Notes under the pieces: model-generated | What the model saw: only the letters and a program-made list of their open reading frames with translations | Database searches by the model: none | What the model was told of the DNA's origin: nothing | NCBI GenBank assembly: GCA_902768985.1 | Contig: CACXNA010000008.1 | Coordinates: forward strand, 124,001-188,000 | Origin: an uncultured Bacteroidia bacterium | GTDB lineage: Bacteria; Bacteroidota; Bacteroidia; Bacteroidales; UBA932 | Direction of reading: 5' to 3' | Length of the DNA stretch: 64,000 nt | Translations under genes and position numbers: made by a program | Part shown: in pieces, positions 49,429 through 58,340 of the stretch | Numbering within the stretch: the first letter of the stretch is position 1 | Layout: every line of letters begins with the position of its first letter

Positions 49429-49965
49429 ATGAAAGAGAAGAAATCCTACAACCCGCTGATTACCATCTGGCTATGGGTGGTCCTGATCGGCATTTTGCCC
49501 GTTTTGGGGCGCAACCTCCTGGTTTCCCTGCAATTCGGAGTGGGAGCCCCCGCGGATCTCAAATTTCCGTATACCCTGATGATTCTGGGCGGGGTGGTCT
49601 GCTTTTTCGGATACATCCTCCTGCTGTGCAAGCGCAAGCTGGGCGTGTGGCTGATCTTCCTGTCCCTGCCCGTCGCCTACGCCCTGGCCAAGGTGTATTT
49701 GTACTATTTCGGTCTGCCCGAGGCCCGCAGCGGCGGCCTCATGTTCGTCTTCTACGTCATCCTTCCGCTCCTGCTGAACCTCATCACCGCAGGCCTGCTC
49801 TGCCTGCGCCGACGCGGCCGCTCCGGCTGGGACCTGCTGCGCAAGCAGGAACCGGCGGTTGAACAACCAATCGTAGAGGAGAAGCTAGAAGATCTTCGGG
49901 AGGAAGATGATCAGACCGATGGCGGCAGCGGCGAGGGCGCAGAGGAGGACGCCGGCGGCGCATAG
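49429..49965 (+). CDS. Polytopic membrane protein, unknown
   Basis: 178 residues with four membrane helices (IWLWVVLIGILPVLG, YTLMILGGVVCFFGYILLL, VWLIFLSLPVAYALAKVYLY, VFYVILPLLLNLITAGLLCL) and an acidic tail (EEKLEDLREEDDQT...). The last 81 bases run antisense through the end of dgkA. The tail may be an artefact of a lost stop codon. No family recognised. Confidence 0.65.
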   Translation: MKEKKSYNPLITIWLWVVLIGILPVLGRNLLVSLQFGVGAPADLKFPYTLMILGGVVCFFGYILLLCKRKLGVWLIFLSLPVAYALAKVYLYYFGLPEARSGGLMFVFYVILPLLLNLITAGLLCLRRRGRSGWDLLRKQEPAVEQPIVEEKLEDLREEDDQTDGGSGEGAEEDAGGA

Positions 49966-50253
49966 ATCCTTGATGTCGCCGATGCGCTTGTCCTGCTCCG
50001 GCTGGACGATGTCGCAGACGCGCTCCAGCGCGGAATTGAGGATCTCAGCAGCAAAAACGAGCCCGATGGCAAACGCCACCAGGGCCCATTCTGTCAGGGA
50101 AATCTTGAAGATAAAACCGGCCGTGATGACCAGGACGGTCGCAAAGAGGTGCACCCAGGCGTTGTGCTCCTCTCGGAACAACACACCCACGCCCCGGAAC
50201 GCGAAGCGGAAGCTTCTCAGCACTTTTTTAAAAGAAAAACACTTGTTGTCCAT
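49885..50253 (-). CDS. dgkA: Diacylglycerol/undecaprenol kinase family protein
   Basis: 122 residues, three membrane helices. The DgkA signature EILNSALERVCDIV and the N-terminal amphipathic part with EEHNAWVHL (Glu and Asn of the catalytic site) are present. In bacteria outside Proteobacteria this family mostly phosphorylates undecaprenol for the lipid carrier cycle; either substrate is possible. ATG 50253 is used since the promoter box at 50277-50284 excludes upstream starts. Confidence 0.9.
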   Translation of the reverse strand: MDNKCFSFKKVLRSFRFAFRGVGVLFREEHNAWVHLFATVLVITAGFIFKISLTEWALVAFAIGLVFAAEILNSALERVCDIVQPEQDKRIGDIKDLCAAGVLLCALAAAAIGLIIFLPKIF

Positions 50254-50276
50254 GTTCAGAACGGCGCAGTCCTGAA

Positions 50277-50284
50277 CAAAGATA
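50277..50284 (-). promoter_or_regulatory. TAnnTTTG promoter box of dgkA
   Basis: TATCTTTG, 23 bases before ATG 50253, between dgkA and the lipoprotein gene, which thus is a separate unit. Confidence 0.65.
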
Positions 50285-50296
50285 AGCATTTTTTTC

Positions 50297-51478
50297 TCAT
50301 TCCAGCGCAAATGTGATCTCTACGTCGCCGAAACGGCCGGTGAGCGTACCGCCGCCTTTGGCGAAGACGTCATCAAAGTAATTGCGCGTGAGCTGCCCGC
50401 GCCAGACGATGTCGTCCTTGTCCTTGTAAGGGATGTTCAGCTCGAAGCCGTACTGCTTGGAGTTGCACTTGACCACGGCGCTGCACTTCCAGTTGGTGGT
50501 CGTGCCGCCGTCGTCCTCAATCACCATGAAGGCTATTTTTTCCATCTGTTCCGTGAAATTTGTCAGCAGGAGGGCGTTGAAGGGCACTTTCCGGTTCAGC
50601 TGGCTGCGCTTGATGACGACCATCAGGTCGGTCAGGCTGGGCGAGTAATTCTTCAGGTCCTCGTCCTTGGTGGCCTTGAAACCGTCCACGGCGCCCGTCT
50701 TGATGAAAAATTCGCTGGCCCCACCGAACCAGGAATCGTAGTTGCGGAGCATCTTGAAATCGCGGATGCTGAGGATGTATTCCTTGGAGTCGCCCTGCCC
50801 CTTGTCTTTGTCCTTCGAGGCCTTCGTGCCGGTGTTCTCCTCGAAGAGCTCGAACGGGGTGAAGGCCGCGTCGTCGTTGCGGTTGATCACCCAGACCGGG
50901 CGCTCCCGCGCCACCTGCTCGGTCACGATTACGGAGTCCACGACGTGGGCGCCGTGGCTGTCAATGCGCACTTCGTACCCGTAATTGGCCTCGGCGCCGT
51001 AGCCCGGGTCGAAGGTGACGATGGGGAAATCCTTGCCGTTCCATTCCTCGGAATAGGGCCAGTAAATCTGCATGTCGGAGTCGCTGAGCGCGTTGATGTA
51101 GCGCTCGACGTCCGCCGCACCGGCCTTGGTGCCGTATTTGTCGGTCAGGTAATTGGCGAAGAGTTCGCGCAGCGGCATCGTGTAGCCGCCCGCCTTGGTG
51201 GCGCGGGTCTGCGGGCTGTCGCCCACGCCCGCACCCGGCGCTTCGAAGAGGTCCGTGAGGCGATACTCCTCGTCGTATCCGTGGCCGGAAGAGGCGCTCA
51301 CGGCGTCGTATACTTCGTCGAGGTGCTCGCTTTCGAGCGGCAGGTCGGAGAGAATCTTGGCCACGTCCGACAGGGAAAAGAGTCCCTGGTCGGGATTGGG
51401 GTTGAAAGGTCGCATTTCGTCGCAGGAGGCGAGTGCGAAGGCGCAGAGCAGCGCCGCGGTGAATCGGATCGTTTTCAT
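50297..51478 (-). CDS. Hypothetical lipoprotein
   Basis: 393 residues. Signal MKTIRFTAALLCAFALASC with lipobox Cys at 19. After a polar region (PFNPNPDQGLFSLSDVAKIL) the protein is beta-rich and ends with TGRFGDVEITFAL. A Lys/Asp-rich stretch SKDKDKGQGDSKEY lies near residue 220. I recognise no family. Exported and lipid-anchored; function unknown. Confidence 0.7.
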   Translation of the reverse strand: MKTIRFTAALLCAFALASCDEMRPFNPNPDQGLFSLSDVAKILSDLPLESEHLDEVYDAVSASSGHGYDEEYRLTDLFEAPGAGVGDSPQTRATKAGGYTMPLRELFANYLTDKYGTKAGAADVERYINALSDSDMQIYWPYSEEWNGKDFPIVTFDPGYGAEANYGYEVRIDSHGAHVVDSVIVTEQVARERPVWVINRNDDAAFTPFELFEENTGTKASKDKDKGQGDSKEYILSIRDFKMLRNYDSWFGGASEFFIKTGAVDGFKATKDEDLKNYSPSLTDLMVVIKRSQLNRKVPFNALLLTNFTEQMEKIAFMVIEDDGGTTTNWKCSAVVKCNSKQYGFELNIPYKDKDDIVWRGQLTRNYFDDVFAKGGGTLTGRFGDVEITFALE

Positions 51479-51544
51479 TTTGCAAACAGTTTAGACTGCT
51501 GCAAAGTGACGAACAATTAGCCGATTTCTTTCCCGATTAATCGT

Positions 51545-52498
51545 TTAATTGTCAAGCGGCTGATCCACAGGGGATTCGAAACGCACGAAACGTACTTTTT
51601 TGTAGAAATCGGGCAGATTCTGTACGTTTTTGAAGCCCGCGTTCCGGAAGACTTCGGCGGTTTCAGGCCCGAGCGCCTCGTTGATTTCGACGAGGCCGAC
51701 CCCGCCGGGCCGCAGGAAGCGCTGCGCCCAGCGCGCGACGGCCCGGTAAAAGCGCAGTGGGTCGTCGTCCGGCACGAAGAGCGCGAGCGCCGGCTCCCAG
51801 TCGAGCACGTTGGGCCGCATTTGCGCCCGCTCGCGCTCGAGCACGTAGGGCGGGTTGCTGACGATCAGGTCGAACGGGCCGTAGGGGAAGGCCTGCTCGG
51901 TGTCAAGGACGTCGGCTTGGAGAAAGGAAGGAGATTCCGGGTCAAGCCCGGAATGACTATGCTGTTGCCCGGAATGACTATTGTTCGTCATTCCGGCCGA
52001 AGAGCCGGAATCTCGGACAAACTGCCCCCGGGCGTAGCCCAGGGCCGTTTCCGACAGGTCGACGCCGATGACCTCGGCGTCGTGGATGTCCAGCGCGATG
52101 CTCCAGGCGATGCAGCCCGAGCCGGTGCAGAGGTCGAGCACCTGCGGCGCGCGGTCCAGCTCCATTTCCTGGAGCGTGCGGACCGCCTCGGCGACGAGCA
52201 GCTCCGTCTCGGGCCGCGGTACGAGCACGCCCGGCCCCACGGCGAAGCGCCGGTCGCAGAACTCCGCCACGCCCAGCACATACTGGATGGGCTCGCCGGC
52301 GCACAGCCGCTCCAGGTCGGCCTCGAGCTCCGGCAGCCTGTCCGCCGGGACGGCCGTTTTCGGCTCCACGACATGCGTGTAGTTCGTCACGCCCAGCAGC
52401 TCACGGAAGAGCATCAAAACCAAACCCATCGCCTCCGGCGAAGGGTATAGCTTTTCGAGGCGGGCGGCGCCGTCGCGGATGAAATCGGCGAGCAGCAC
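51545..52498 (-). CDS. prmC: Release factor glutamine methyltransferase PrmC, with repeat insertion
   Basis: 317 residues. Methylates the GGQ glutamine of release factors. Catalytic NPPY is in LIVSNPPYVLERE, SAM motif in VLDLCTGSGCIAWSIA. Between GYARGQFVRD and SFLQADVLD, residues ~162-190 are encoded by palindromic repeats (51931-52014) that keep the frame; without them the two flanks align as a normal PrmC. Start GTG 52498 overlaps the ddl stop as TAGTG. Confidence 0.93.
   Translation of the reverse strand: MLLADFIRDGAARLEKLYPSPEAMGLVLMLFRELLGVTNYTHVVEPKTAVPADRLPELEADLERLCAGEPIQYVLGVAEFCDRRFAVGPGVLVPRPETELLVAEAVRTLQEMELDRAPQVLDLCTGSGCIAWSIALDIHDAEVIGVDLSETALGYARGQFVRDSGSSAGMTNNSHSGQQHSHSGLDPESPSFLQADVLDTEQAFPYGPFDLIVSNPPYVLERERAQMRPNVLDWEPALALFVPDDDPLRFYRAVARWAQRFLRPGGVGLVEINEALGPETAEVFRNAGFKNVQNLPDFYKKVRFVRFESPVDQPLDN
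51931..52014. repeat. Repeat cluster inside prmC
   Basis: 51931-51957 is a reverse full copy; 51967-51978 repeats its right end (GCCCGGAATGAC); 51987-52014 is a forward copy with stem CCGGCC-gaag-AGCCGG, one base longer than the common form. The layout (full copy, half copy, third element) mirrors that in the U32 gene. Confidence 0.85.
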
Positions 52499-53514
52499 TA
52501 GCAGTTCTCGATGATGGTGCTCAGGAAGGCGGTCATGTCCAGACCCGCCGTGCGGACCATCTTGGGCACGAGCGAAGCGCTCGTCATGCCCGGGATGGTG
52601 TTGATCTCCAGGAAGTAGAGGCCGTCCTCGGCGAGGATCCAGTCCATGCGGACTACGCCGCGGCAGCCCAGGCGGAAGTAGATCTCGGCCGTGGTCTCCT
52701 GCACCTGCTTGCGGACCTCGTCGGAGACGGGTGCCGGGCAGATCTCCTGGCTATGGCCGTTGTACTTGGCGTCGTAGTCGAAGTACTCGTTGTCCGTGAC
52801 GATCTCAATCAGCGGCAGCGTCGCGACCTTCTCGCCGTCGAAATAGGCGGCGCAGGTCAGCTCGCGGCCCTTGACGCCCTGCTCGATGAGCACGGTGTGG
52901 TTCTCGCTGAAGGCGAACTGGACGGCGGGTCCGACGTCCTCGGGGCGCGTGACGCGCGTGACGCCGAAGCTGGACCCGCCCTGGGTCGGCTTCACGAACA
53001 CGGGGAATTTCAGCTTGCTGGCCACTTCCGCCTGCGCCTTCTCGTGGTTCATGCCGTGGCGGATGAAGACGTCGGGGGCGCATTTCGCGAGCCCCAGCTC
53101 GCGGATGTAGCACTTGCAGGCGTATTTGTCGAAGACGATGGAGCAGGTACTCGAATCGCAGGTACTGCAGGGGATGCCCAGCATCTCGAGGTAGCCCTCG
53201 ATCTGGCCGGTCTCGCCCGGTGCACCGTGCTGCACGATGTATGCGAAGTCGAACTTGATGCGCTCGCCCAGGACCTGGACGGAGAAGTCGTTCTTCTCAA
53301 TCTCGGGACGGGCCCCCTCCGGGAAGGTGACGCGCATGGAGTTGCGCTTCTTGGCCGCCACGAGCTGCCACTTGCCGAAGCGGGCGAAGATCTCGTAAAC
53401 ATCGTATTCATTCCCGTCGATGCGGGAGGCGACGAATTCGCCGCTGCGGCAGGAGACCTCCCACTCGGAGGAGTCGCTGCCGTACACCACGGCGATGGTC
53501 TTGTACTTGCTCAT
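52498..53514 (-). CDS. ddl: D-alanine--D-alanine ligase
   Basis: 338 residues, ATP-grasp. VVYGSDSSEWEVSCRSG at the start, HGAPGETGQIEGYLEMLGIP, KPTQGGSSFGV and YFLEINTIPGMTSASLVPK are the Ddl motifs for both D-Ala sites and ATP. The middle has an unusual cysteine-rich stretch PCSTCDSSTCSIVFDKYACK, where most Ddl have Y/T-G-S-G. Makes the dipeptide used in peptidoglycan. Located 3 bases after the PBP1a stop, before prmC. Confidence 0.94.
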   Translation of the reverse strand: MSKYKTIAVVYGSDSSEWEVSCRSGEFVASRIDGNEYDVYEIFARFGKWQLVAAKKRNSMRVTFPEGARPEIEKNDFSVQVLGERIKFDFAYIVQHGAPGETGQIEGYLEMLGIPCSTCDSSTCSIVFDKYACKCYIRELGLAKCAPDVFIRHGMNHEKAQAEVASKLKFPVFVKPTQGGSSFGVTRVTRPEDVGPAVQFAFSENHTVLIEQGVKGRELTCAAYFDGEKVATLPLIEIVTDNEYFDYDAKYNGHSQEICPAPVSDEVRKQVQETTAEIYFRLGCRGVVRMDWILAEDGLYFLEINTIPGMTSASLVPKMVRTAGLDMTAFLSTIIENC

Positions 53515-53517
53515 ATC

Positions 53518-55893
53518 CTAATTGAAATAGTAATCTTCTTCCTGGTTGCGCGTGTCGTTGCCGTCCTGGCCGGCGTAGTCGTCACCGTAGCCGCCGAGGA
53601 ACGTGCCGTCCGTGGCGCAGTTAAACTTCAGCTCGCCGCCGCTGGGCACGAGGAAGTGGTCGTCGTCCATGGACCAGCCGATGGTCGGGTCCGCGAGGCA
53701 TTTCTTCATCCAGATGCCCCAGATCGGGAGGGCGGCGTTGGCGCCCTGGCCGAGCGAAGTGGAGGTGAAGTGGACGTTGCGGTCCTCGCCGCCCACCCAG
53801 ACGCCGGCCGTGATGTTGGGGGTGTATCCGATGAACCAGCCGTCGGAGTTGTCGTTGGTCGTACCGGTCTTGCCGGCGATCTCGCCGCGCAGGCCGTAGA
53901 CCGAGCGGAGACGGTTGCCCGTACCCTCGTTGACCACGCCGCGCATCATGTTTACCATCAGGTAGGCCGTCTGCTCGGAGATGGCGTCGCGCTTCTGGTT
54001 GTTGAACTCGTCGATCACGCGGCCGTCGCTATCCGTGATCCGGTAGACGTACTGGGGCGTGATGTAGGTGCCGTGGGAAGGGAAGGTGTTGTAGGCGGCG
54101 ACCATGTCGAACACCGGCACTTCCGCCGCGCCCACGCACAGCGAGTACACCTCGTCCAGGTGCGTCTGCACGCCCATCTGGTGGACCATGCGGACGAGCG
54201 CCGCCGGGCCGAGTTCCTTCATCAGGAAGGCAGAGGCGTTGTTGGAGCTGTGGGCGAGGCCCCACTGCAGGGTGACGGTCTGGCCGATCATTTCCTCCTT
54301 GTCGGTGCTTCGCGGGGTCCAGACGTCGCCGTTGGGCAGGACGAAGGTCTGCGGGAGCAGGACGATGCGGTCGCAGGGAGTCATGCCCTCCTGCATGGCC
54401 AGGGTATAAAGGTAGGGCTTGATGGTCGAACCGACCTGGCGCTTGCCCTGGCGGACGTTGTCATATTTGAAGTAGCGGTAGTTCGGACCGCCGACATAGG
54501 CGCGGATGTAGCCTGTGTTGGGCTCGATGGCCATGAAGCCGCAGCGCAGAAAGCTCTTGTAGTAGCGGATGGAGTCGTCCGGCGTCATGGTGGTGTCGAC
54601 ATAGCCCTTGGCGTTCCATGCGAAGACGCGCATCTTCTCGGGCTTGGAGAACTGCGCCATGATCTCGGCGTCGCTCTTGCCGGCGCGGTGCTGCAGGCGG
54701 TAGCGGTCGCTCCAGCGGCGGGCCTGGTTCATGAGGGTCTCGGCCATCTTGGGCGTCACGTCGCTGGAGAAGGGGCGGTTGCGCTTGCCCTTCAGTTCGC
54801 GGTCGAACGCCTTCTGGAGGTTGCCGCCCATGTGCTCGGCCACGGCCTCCTCGGCATATTGCTGCATCTTATAGTGGATGGTCGTATAGATGCGCAGACC
54901 GTCCCGGTCGAGGTCGTAGGACGAGCCGTCGCTCTTCTTGTGCTTGTTGAGCCAGCCGTAGATCGGATCGTCGCGCCAGCGGAGCGAGTCGTGCGCGTAG
55001 TCCTCCGGGAACTGGTAGTCGGAGCGCTCGGGGCGCGTGGCCTGCATGTCGCGGCGGAGCATGTCGCGGAAGTAGGGGGCGTGGCCGGCGTTGTGGTCCT
55101 GCACCTGGAAGTTGAGCGTGATGGGGAGCTGGCGGATGGAGTCGCGCTGCGCCTTGGTCAGGTAGCCGCTCTTCTCCATCTGGCCGATCACGAAGTTGCG
55201 CCGCTCCAGGGAGCGGTCGGGGTTGAGGACGGGGTTGTAGCGCGTGGGCTTGTTGACCATGCCCACCAGCAGGGCGGCCTCTTCTACCGTCAGGTCGGCC
55301 GGCTCCTTGGCGAAGTAGGTCTCCGCCGCGGCCTTCACGCCGTAGGCGCTGCTGCCGAAGAAGATGGAGTTGAGGTACATGTCCACGATCTCGTCCTTGG
55401 TGTAGTCCCGCTCGATCTTGACGGCGGTGATCCACTCCTTGAGTTTGATGCCCACCATCTGGAACTTGTTGTGGATCTCGCTGCGCGGATAGAGGGTCTT
55501 GGCCAGCTGCTGGGTGATGGTACTGCCGCCGCCCTGGCTGGAATCCCGCATGAGCAGGGTCTTGAAGAGAACACGGGCGAGGCCCTTCATGTCGATGCCC
55601 GAATGCTTGTAGAAACGGGCGTCTTCCGTCGACACGGCGGCCTGGACCAGGTACGGCGAGAGCTCGTCGTAGCTGACGTAGGTACGGTTCTCTATATGGA
55701 AGGTGGCGAGGACTTCTCCGTCCTCGGCGATGACCTGCGTGGCCAGTTTGTTGTCCGGGTGCTCCAACTCTTCGAAAGAAGGGATCTTCGCGAAGATGCC
55801 GACCAGCAGCAGGAGCAGGAACACCAGCACGAACGGGGCCGCGACCAGGATCCAAAACCACTTGACAATCTTCTTTTTGGTAGTCTCTTTCAT
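53518..55893 (-). CDS. Penicillin-binding protein 1A-type transglycosylase/transpeptidase
   Basis: 791 residues. N-terminal membrane helix (FWILVAAPFVLVFLLLLLVG), then the GT51 transglycosylase domain with STEDARFYKHSGIDMKG (catalytic Glu) and GGGSTITQQLAKTLY, then the transpeptidase with SxxK as STIK in KRQVGSTIKPYLYT, SxN as SSNN, and KTGTT. Makes and crosslinks peptidoglycan. ATG 55893 is used; ATG 55911 in frame gives six more residues. Forms an operon with ddl and prmC. Confidence 0.95.
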   Translation of the reverse strand: MKETTKKKIVKWFWILVAAPFVLVFLLLLLVGIFAKIPSFEELEHPDNKLATQVIAEDGEVLATFHIENRTYVSYDELSPYLVQAAVSTEDARFYKHSGIDMKGLARVLFKTLLMRDSSQGGGSTITQQLAKTLYPRSEIHNKFQMVGIKLKEWITAVKIERDYTKDEIVDMYLNSIFFGSSAYGVKAAAETYFAKEPADLTVEEAALLVGMVNKPTRYNPVLNPDRSLERRNFVIGQMEKSGYLTKAQRDSIRQLPITLNFQVQDHNAGHAPYFRDMLRRDMQATRPERSDYQFPEDYAHDSLRWRDDPIYGWLNKHKKSDGSSYDLDRDGLRIYTTIHYKMQQYAEEAVAEHMGGNLQKAFDRELKGKRNRPFSSDVTPKMAETLMNQARRWSDRYRLQHRAGKSDAEIMAQFSKPEKMRVFAWNAKGYVDTTMTPDDSIRYYKSFLRCGFMAIEPNTGYIRAYVGGPNYRYFKYDNVRQGKRQVGSTIKPYLYTLAMQEGMTPCDRIVLLPQTFVLPNGDVWTPRSTDKEEMIGQTVTLQWGLAHSSNNASAFLMKELGPAALVRMVHQMGVQTHLDEVYSLCVGAAEVPVFDMVAAYNTFPSHGTYITPQYVYRITDSDGRVIDEFNNQKRDAISEQTAYLMVNMMRGVVNEGTGNRLRSVYGLRGEIAGKTGTTNDNSDGWFIGYTPNITAGVWVGGEDRNVHFTSTSLGQGANAALPIWGIWMKKCLADPTIGWSMDDDHFLVPSGGELKFNCATDGTFLGGYGDDYAGQDGNDTRNQEEDYYFN

Positions 55894-55941
55894 CAGCAAA
55901 AAATTTGTCATAATATAATTATGACCCCATGATAACGAGCG

Positions 55942-55949
55942 CAAAATTA
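55942..55949 (-). promoter_or_regulatory. TAnnTTTG promoter box of the PBP1a operon
   Basis: TAATTTTG, 31-49 bases before the two possible starts. Confidence 0.55.
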
Positions 55950-55983
55950 ACGATTAAATTTTGAATTTTACCGAGTTTCTGAT

Positions 55984-55991
55984 TTTCTTTG
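55984..55991 (+). promoter_or_regulatory. Possible promoter box of topA
   Basis: TTTCTTTG, one base off consensus, with TTTG about 20 bases upstream; 26 bases before ATG 56018. Confidence 0.4.
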
Positions 55992-56017
55992 CAGTTCGAA
56001 ACTGAAAAGAGAAGAAA

Positions 56018-58330
56018 ATGGCGGGGAATTTAGTTATCGTCGAGTCGCCGGCCAAGGCGAAGACCATTCAGAAATATTTGGGCAAGGAATTCACGGTCAA
56101 GTCCAGCTTCGGGCACATCCGCGACCTGCAGGACAAGAAGCTCAGCGTCGATGTCGCAGACGGCTTCAAGCCCGAGTATGTCGTGCCTGCCGCCAAGAAG
56201 AAGGTGGTGGCTGAGCTCAAGAAGGCTGCGGACGACGCGGCGCTGGTCTGGCTGGCTTCTGATGAGGACCGTGAGGGAGAGGCCATTTCCTGGCACCTGG
56301 TCGAGACCCTGGGTCTGGACCGCAGCCGCACCCGGCGCATCGTGTTCCACGAGATCACCAAGGACGCCATCCTGCATGCCATCGAGACTCCGCGCGACAT
56401 CGACGACAACCTCGTGAAAGCCCAGCAGGCGCGCCGCGTCCTGGACCGCCTGGTCGGTTTCGAACTTTCCCCGATCCTGTGGCGCAAGATCCAGCGGGGC
56501 CTGTCGGCCGGCCGCGTGCAGTCCGTGGCGCTCCGGCTCGTCGTGGACCGCGAGAAAGAGATCATCGCCTTCCAGAATACGCCTTATTATAAGGTGGAAG
56601 CCCAGTTCGTCGTGGACGGGGTCAAGGTCAAAGGCCTGTTGGACACCCGTTTCGAGACCCTGGAGCAGGCCCGTGCCTTCCTGGAGGAAAGCATCGGGGC
56701 TTCCTACACGGTCGCTTCCGTCGAGAAGAAGGACGCCGTCCGCTTCCCGGCCGCGCCGTTCACGACCTCCACGCTCCAGCAGGAGGCGGCCCGCAAGTTG
56801 CGCTACCCCGTGAGCCTGACGATGCGTCTGGCGCAGGGCCTTTACGAGCGCGGTCTGATCACCTACATGCGTACCGATTCCACGAACCTCTCCGCCCTGG
56901 CGCTTGGCACGGCGAAGCAGTTCATTCTGGATAATTTCGGCCCGGAGTATTCCCATCCGCGCCAGTACAAGACGCGTTCGAAGGGCGCGCAGGAGGCGCA
57001 CGAAGCCATCCGCCCGACCTTCATCGCCAATACGGACATCGAGGGCACGGCCCAGGAGAAGAAGCTCTACGAGCTGATCTGGAAGCGCACGGTCGCTTCG
57101 CAGATGGCCGAGGCCAAAGTGCTGGGTACCAGCATCAAAGTGGCGTCCGACAAGCGCCCCGAGCAGTACGGCATCCAGGCCACTGAAGTGCTCTTCGACG
57201 GCTTCCTGAAGCTCTACATGGAGGGCAGCGACGACGAGGTGCAGGAGGACAACACCATCCTGCCGCCGATGCAGGTCGGCAACCCGCTCCAGATGCGGAG
57301 CGTCGCCGCCGAATGCAAATTCTCCCAGGCGCCCGCTCGCTATTCGGAGGCCACCCTGGTCAAGAAGCTCGAAGAGCTGGGCATCGGCCGCCCGTCCACC
57401 TATGCGCCGACCATTTCCACGCTGACCACCGGTCGCGGCTACATCTTCAAGGGCGACGTTGAGGGCCGCAAGGTCCCCGTGACAAACCTGACCCTCAAGG
57501 GCGGCACGGTCACGGCTTCCGCGAAAACGGAGACGGTGGGCGCGGAGCGCGGCAAGCTGATTCCGCAGGAGATCGGCATCGTGGTGTCGGACTACCTCGT
57601 GGAGAACTTCCCGCGCATCATGGATTATGATTTCACGGCCACCGTGGAGCAGGATTTCGACAGCATCGCCGAGGGCAAGCAGGTCTGGAACGAAGTGATT
57701 TCCTCCTTCTACGGCGACTTCCACCAGAAGGTGGACGCCACCATGCACGACGGCCAGTACACCCACGTGGAGCGCGTGCTGGGTGTGGATCCCGCCGACG
57801 GCCGCCAGGTCGTGGCGCGCTTCGGCCAGTTCGGCGCGTATGTGCAGAAAGGCGACGGCGACGACCGCCAGTCGGCGAGCCTCGCCAAGGGCCAGCTCAT
57901 CGAGACGCTGACGCTCGAAGAGGCGCTCAAACTGCTGGAATTCCCCCGCCGGGTTGGCAACTACGAAGGCGTTGACATTCAGGTGCTTAAGGGCCGTTTC
58001 GGCCCGTACCTCAAATACGGTGACAAGAACATCTCCCTGCCCCGCGGCGCGGACCCGCTGCGGATCAGCCCGGAGGAGTGCATCCAGCTGGTGAAGGATG
58101 CCGTCTCGGGCGCATCGGCGACCCCGGTGCTCAAGGAATTCGAGGCGGCCGGCATCTCCGTGCTGAACGGCCGGTACGGCCCGTACATCAAGTATGACGG
58201 CCGCAACTTCCGCATCCCCCGCGGGACGGACGCCGCCGCGCTGACCGAGGAGGACTGCCGCCGGATCATCGCCGAAGCGCCGGCTCCCGACGCCGCTGCC
58301 CGGCCCCGCAGATTCAAGAAAAAGCAATAG
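56018..58330 (+). CDS. topA: DNA topoisomerase I
   Basis: 770 residues. Relaxes negative supercoils. TOPRIM domain LVIVESPAKAKTIQKYLG and SDEDREGEAISWHL hold the catalytic Glu and metal Asp; the nucleophile Tyr is in GLITYMRTDSTNLS. The C-terminus lacks zinc fingers and instead has two repeats of FGPYLKYG / YGPYIKYDGR followed by IPRG, as in Bacteroidota enzymes. 10 bases before the Lrp gene. Confidence 0.96.
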   Translation: MAGNLVIVESPAKAKTIQKYLGKEFTVKSSFGHIRDLQDKKLSVDVADGFKPEYVVPAAKKKVVAELKKAADDAALVWLASDEDREGEAISWHLVETLGLDRSRTRRIVFHEITKDAILHAIETPRDIDDNLVKAQQARRVLDRLVGFELSPILWRKIQRGLSAGRVQSVALRLVVDREKEIIAFQNTPYYKVEAQFVVDGVKVKGLLDTRFETLEQARAFLEESIGASYTVASVEKKDAVRFPAAPFTTSTLQQEAARKLRYPVSLTMRLAQGLYERGLITYMRTDSTNLSALALGTAKQFILDNFGPEYSHPRQYKTRSKGAQEAHEAIRPTFIANTDIEGTAQEKKLYELIWKRTVASQMAEAKVLGTSIKVASDKRPEQYGIQATEVLFDGFLKLYMEGSDDEVQEDNTILPPMQVGNPLQMRSVAAECKFSQAPARYSEATLVKKLEELGIGRPSTYAPTISTLTTGRGYIFKGDVEGRKVPVTNLTLKGGTVTASAKTETVGAERGKLIPQEIGIVVSDYLVENFPRIMDYDFTATVEQDFDSIAEGKQVWNEVISSFYGDFHQKVDATMHDGQYTHVERVLGVDPADGRQVVARFGQFGAYVQKGDGDDRQSASLAKGQLIETLTLEEALKLLEFPRRVGNYEGVDIQVLKGRFGPYLKYGDKNISLPRGADPLRISPEECIQLVKDAVSGASATPVLKEFEAAGISVLNGRYGPYIKYDGRNFRIPRGTDAAALTEEDCRRIIAEAPAPDAAARPRRFKKKQ

Positions 58331-58340
58331 TTAGTAGCAT

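Noticed and set aside
52753..55932. A 1059-codon open frame antisense to ddl and PBP1a, and similar long antisense frames over topA (56030-58327), the GH43 region (17256-19799) and the ATP-grasp gene (15331-17259)
   Set aside because: They mirror well-identified genes with intact catalytic motifs, contain low-complexity His/Val/Asp/Gly/Arg-rich sequence and result from the biased GC-rich codons of the real strand.
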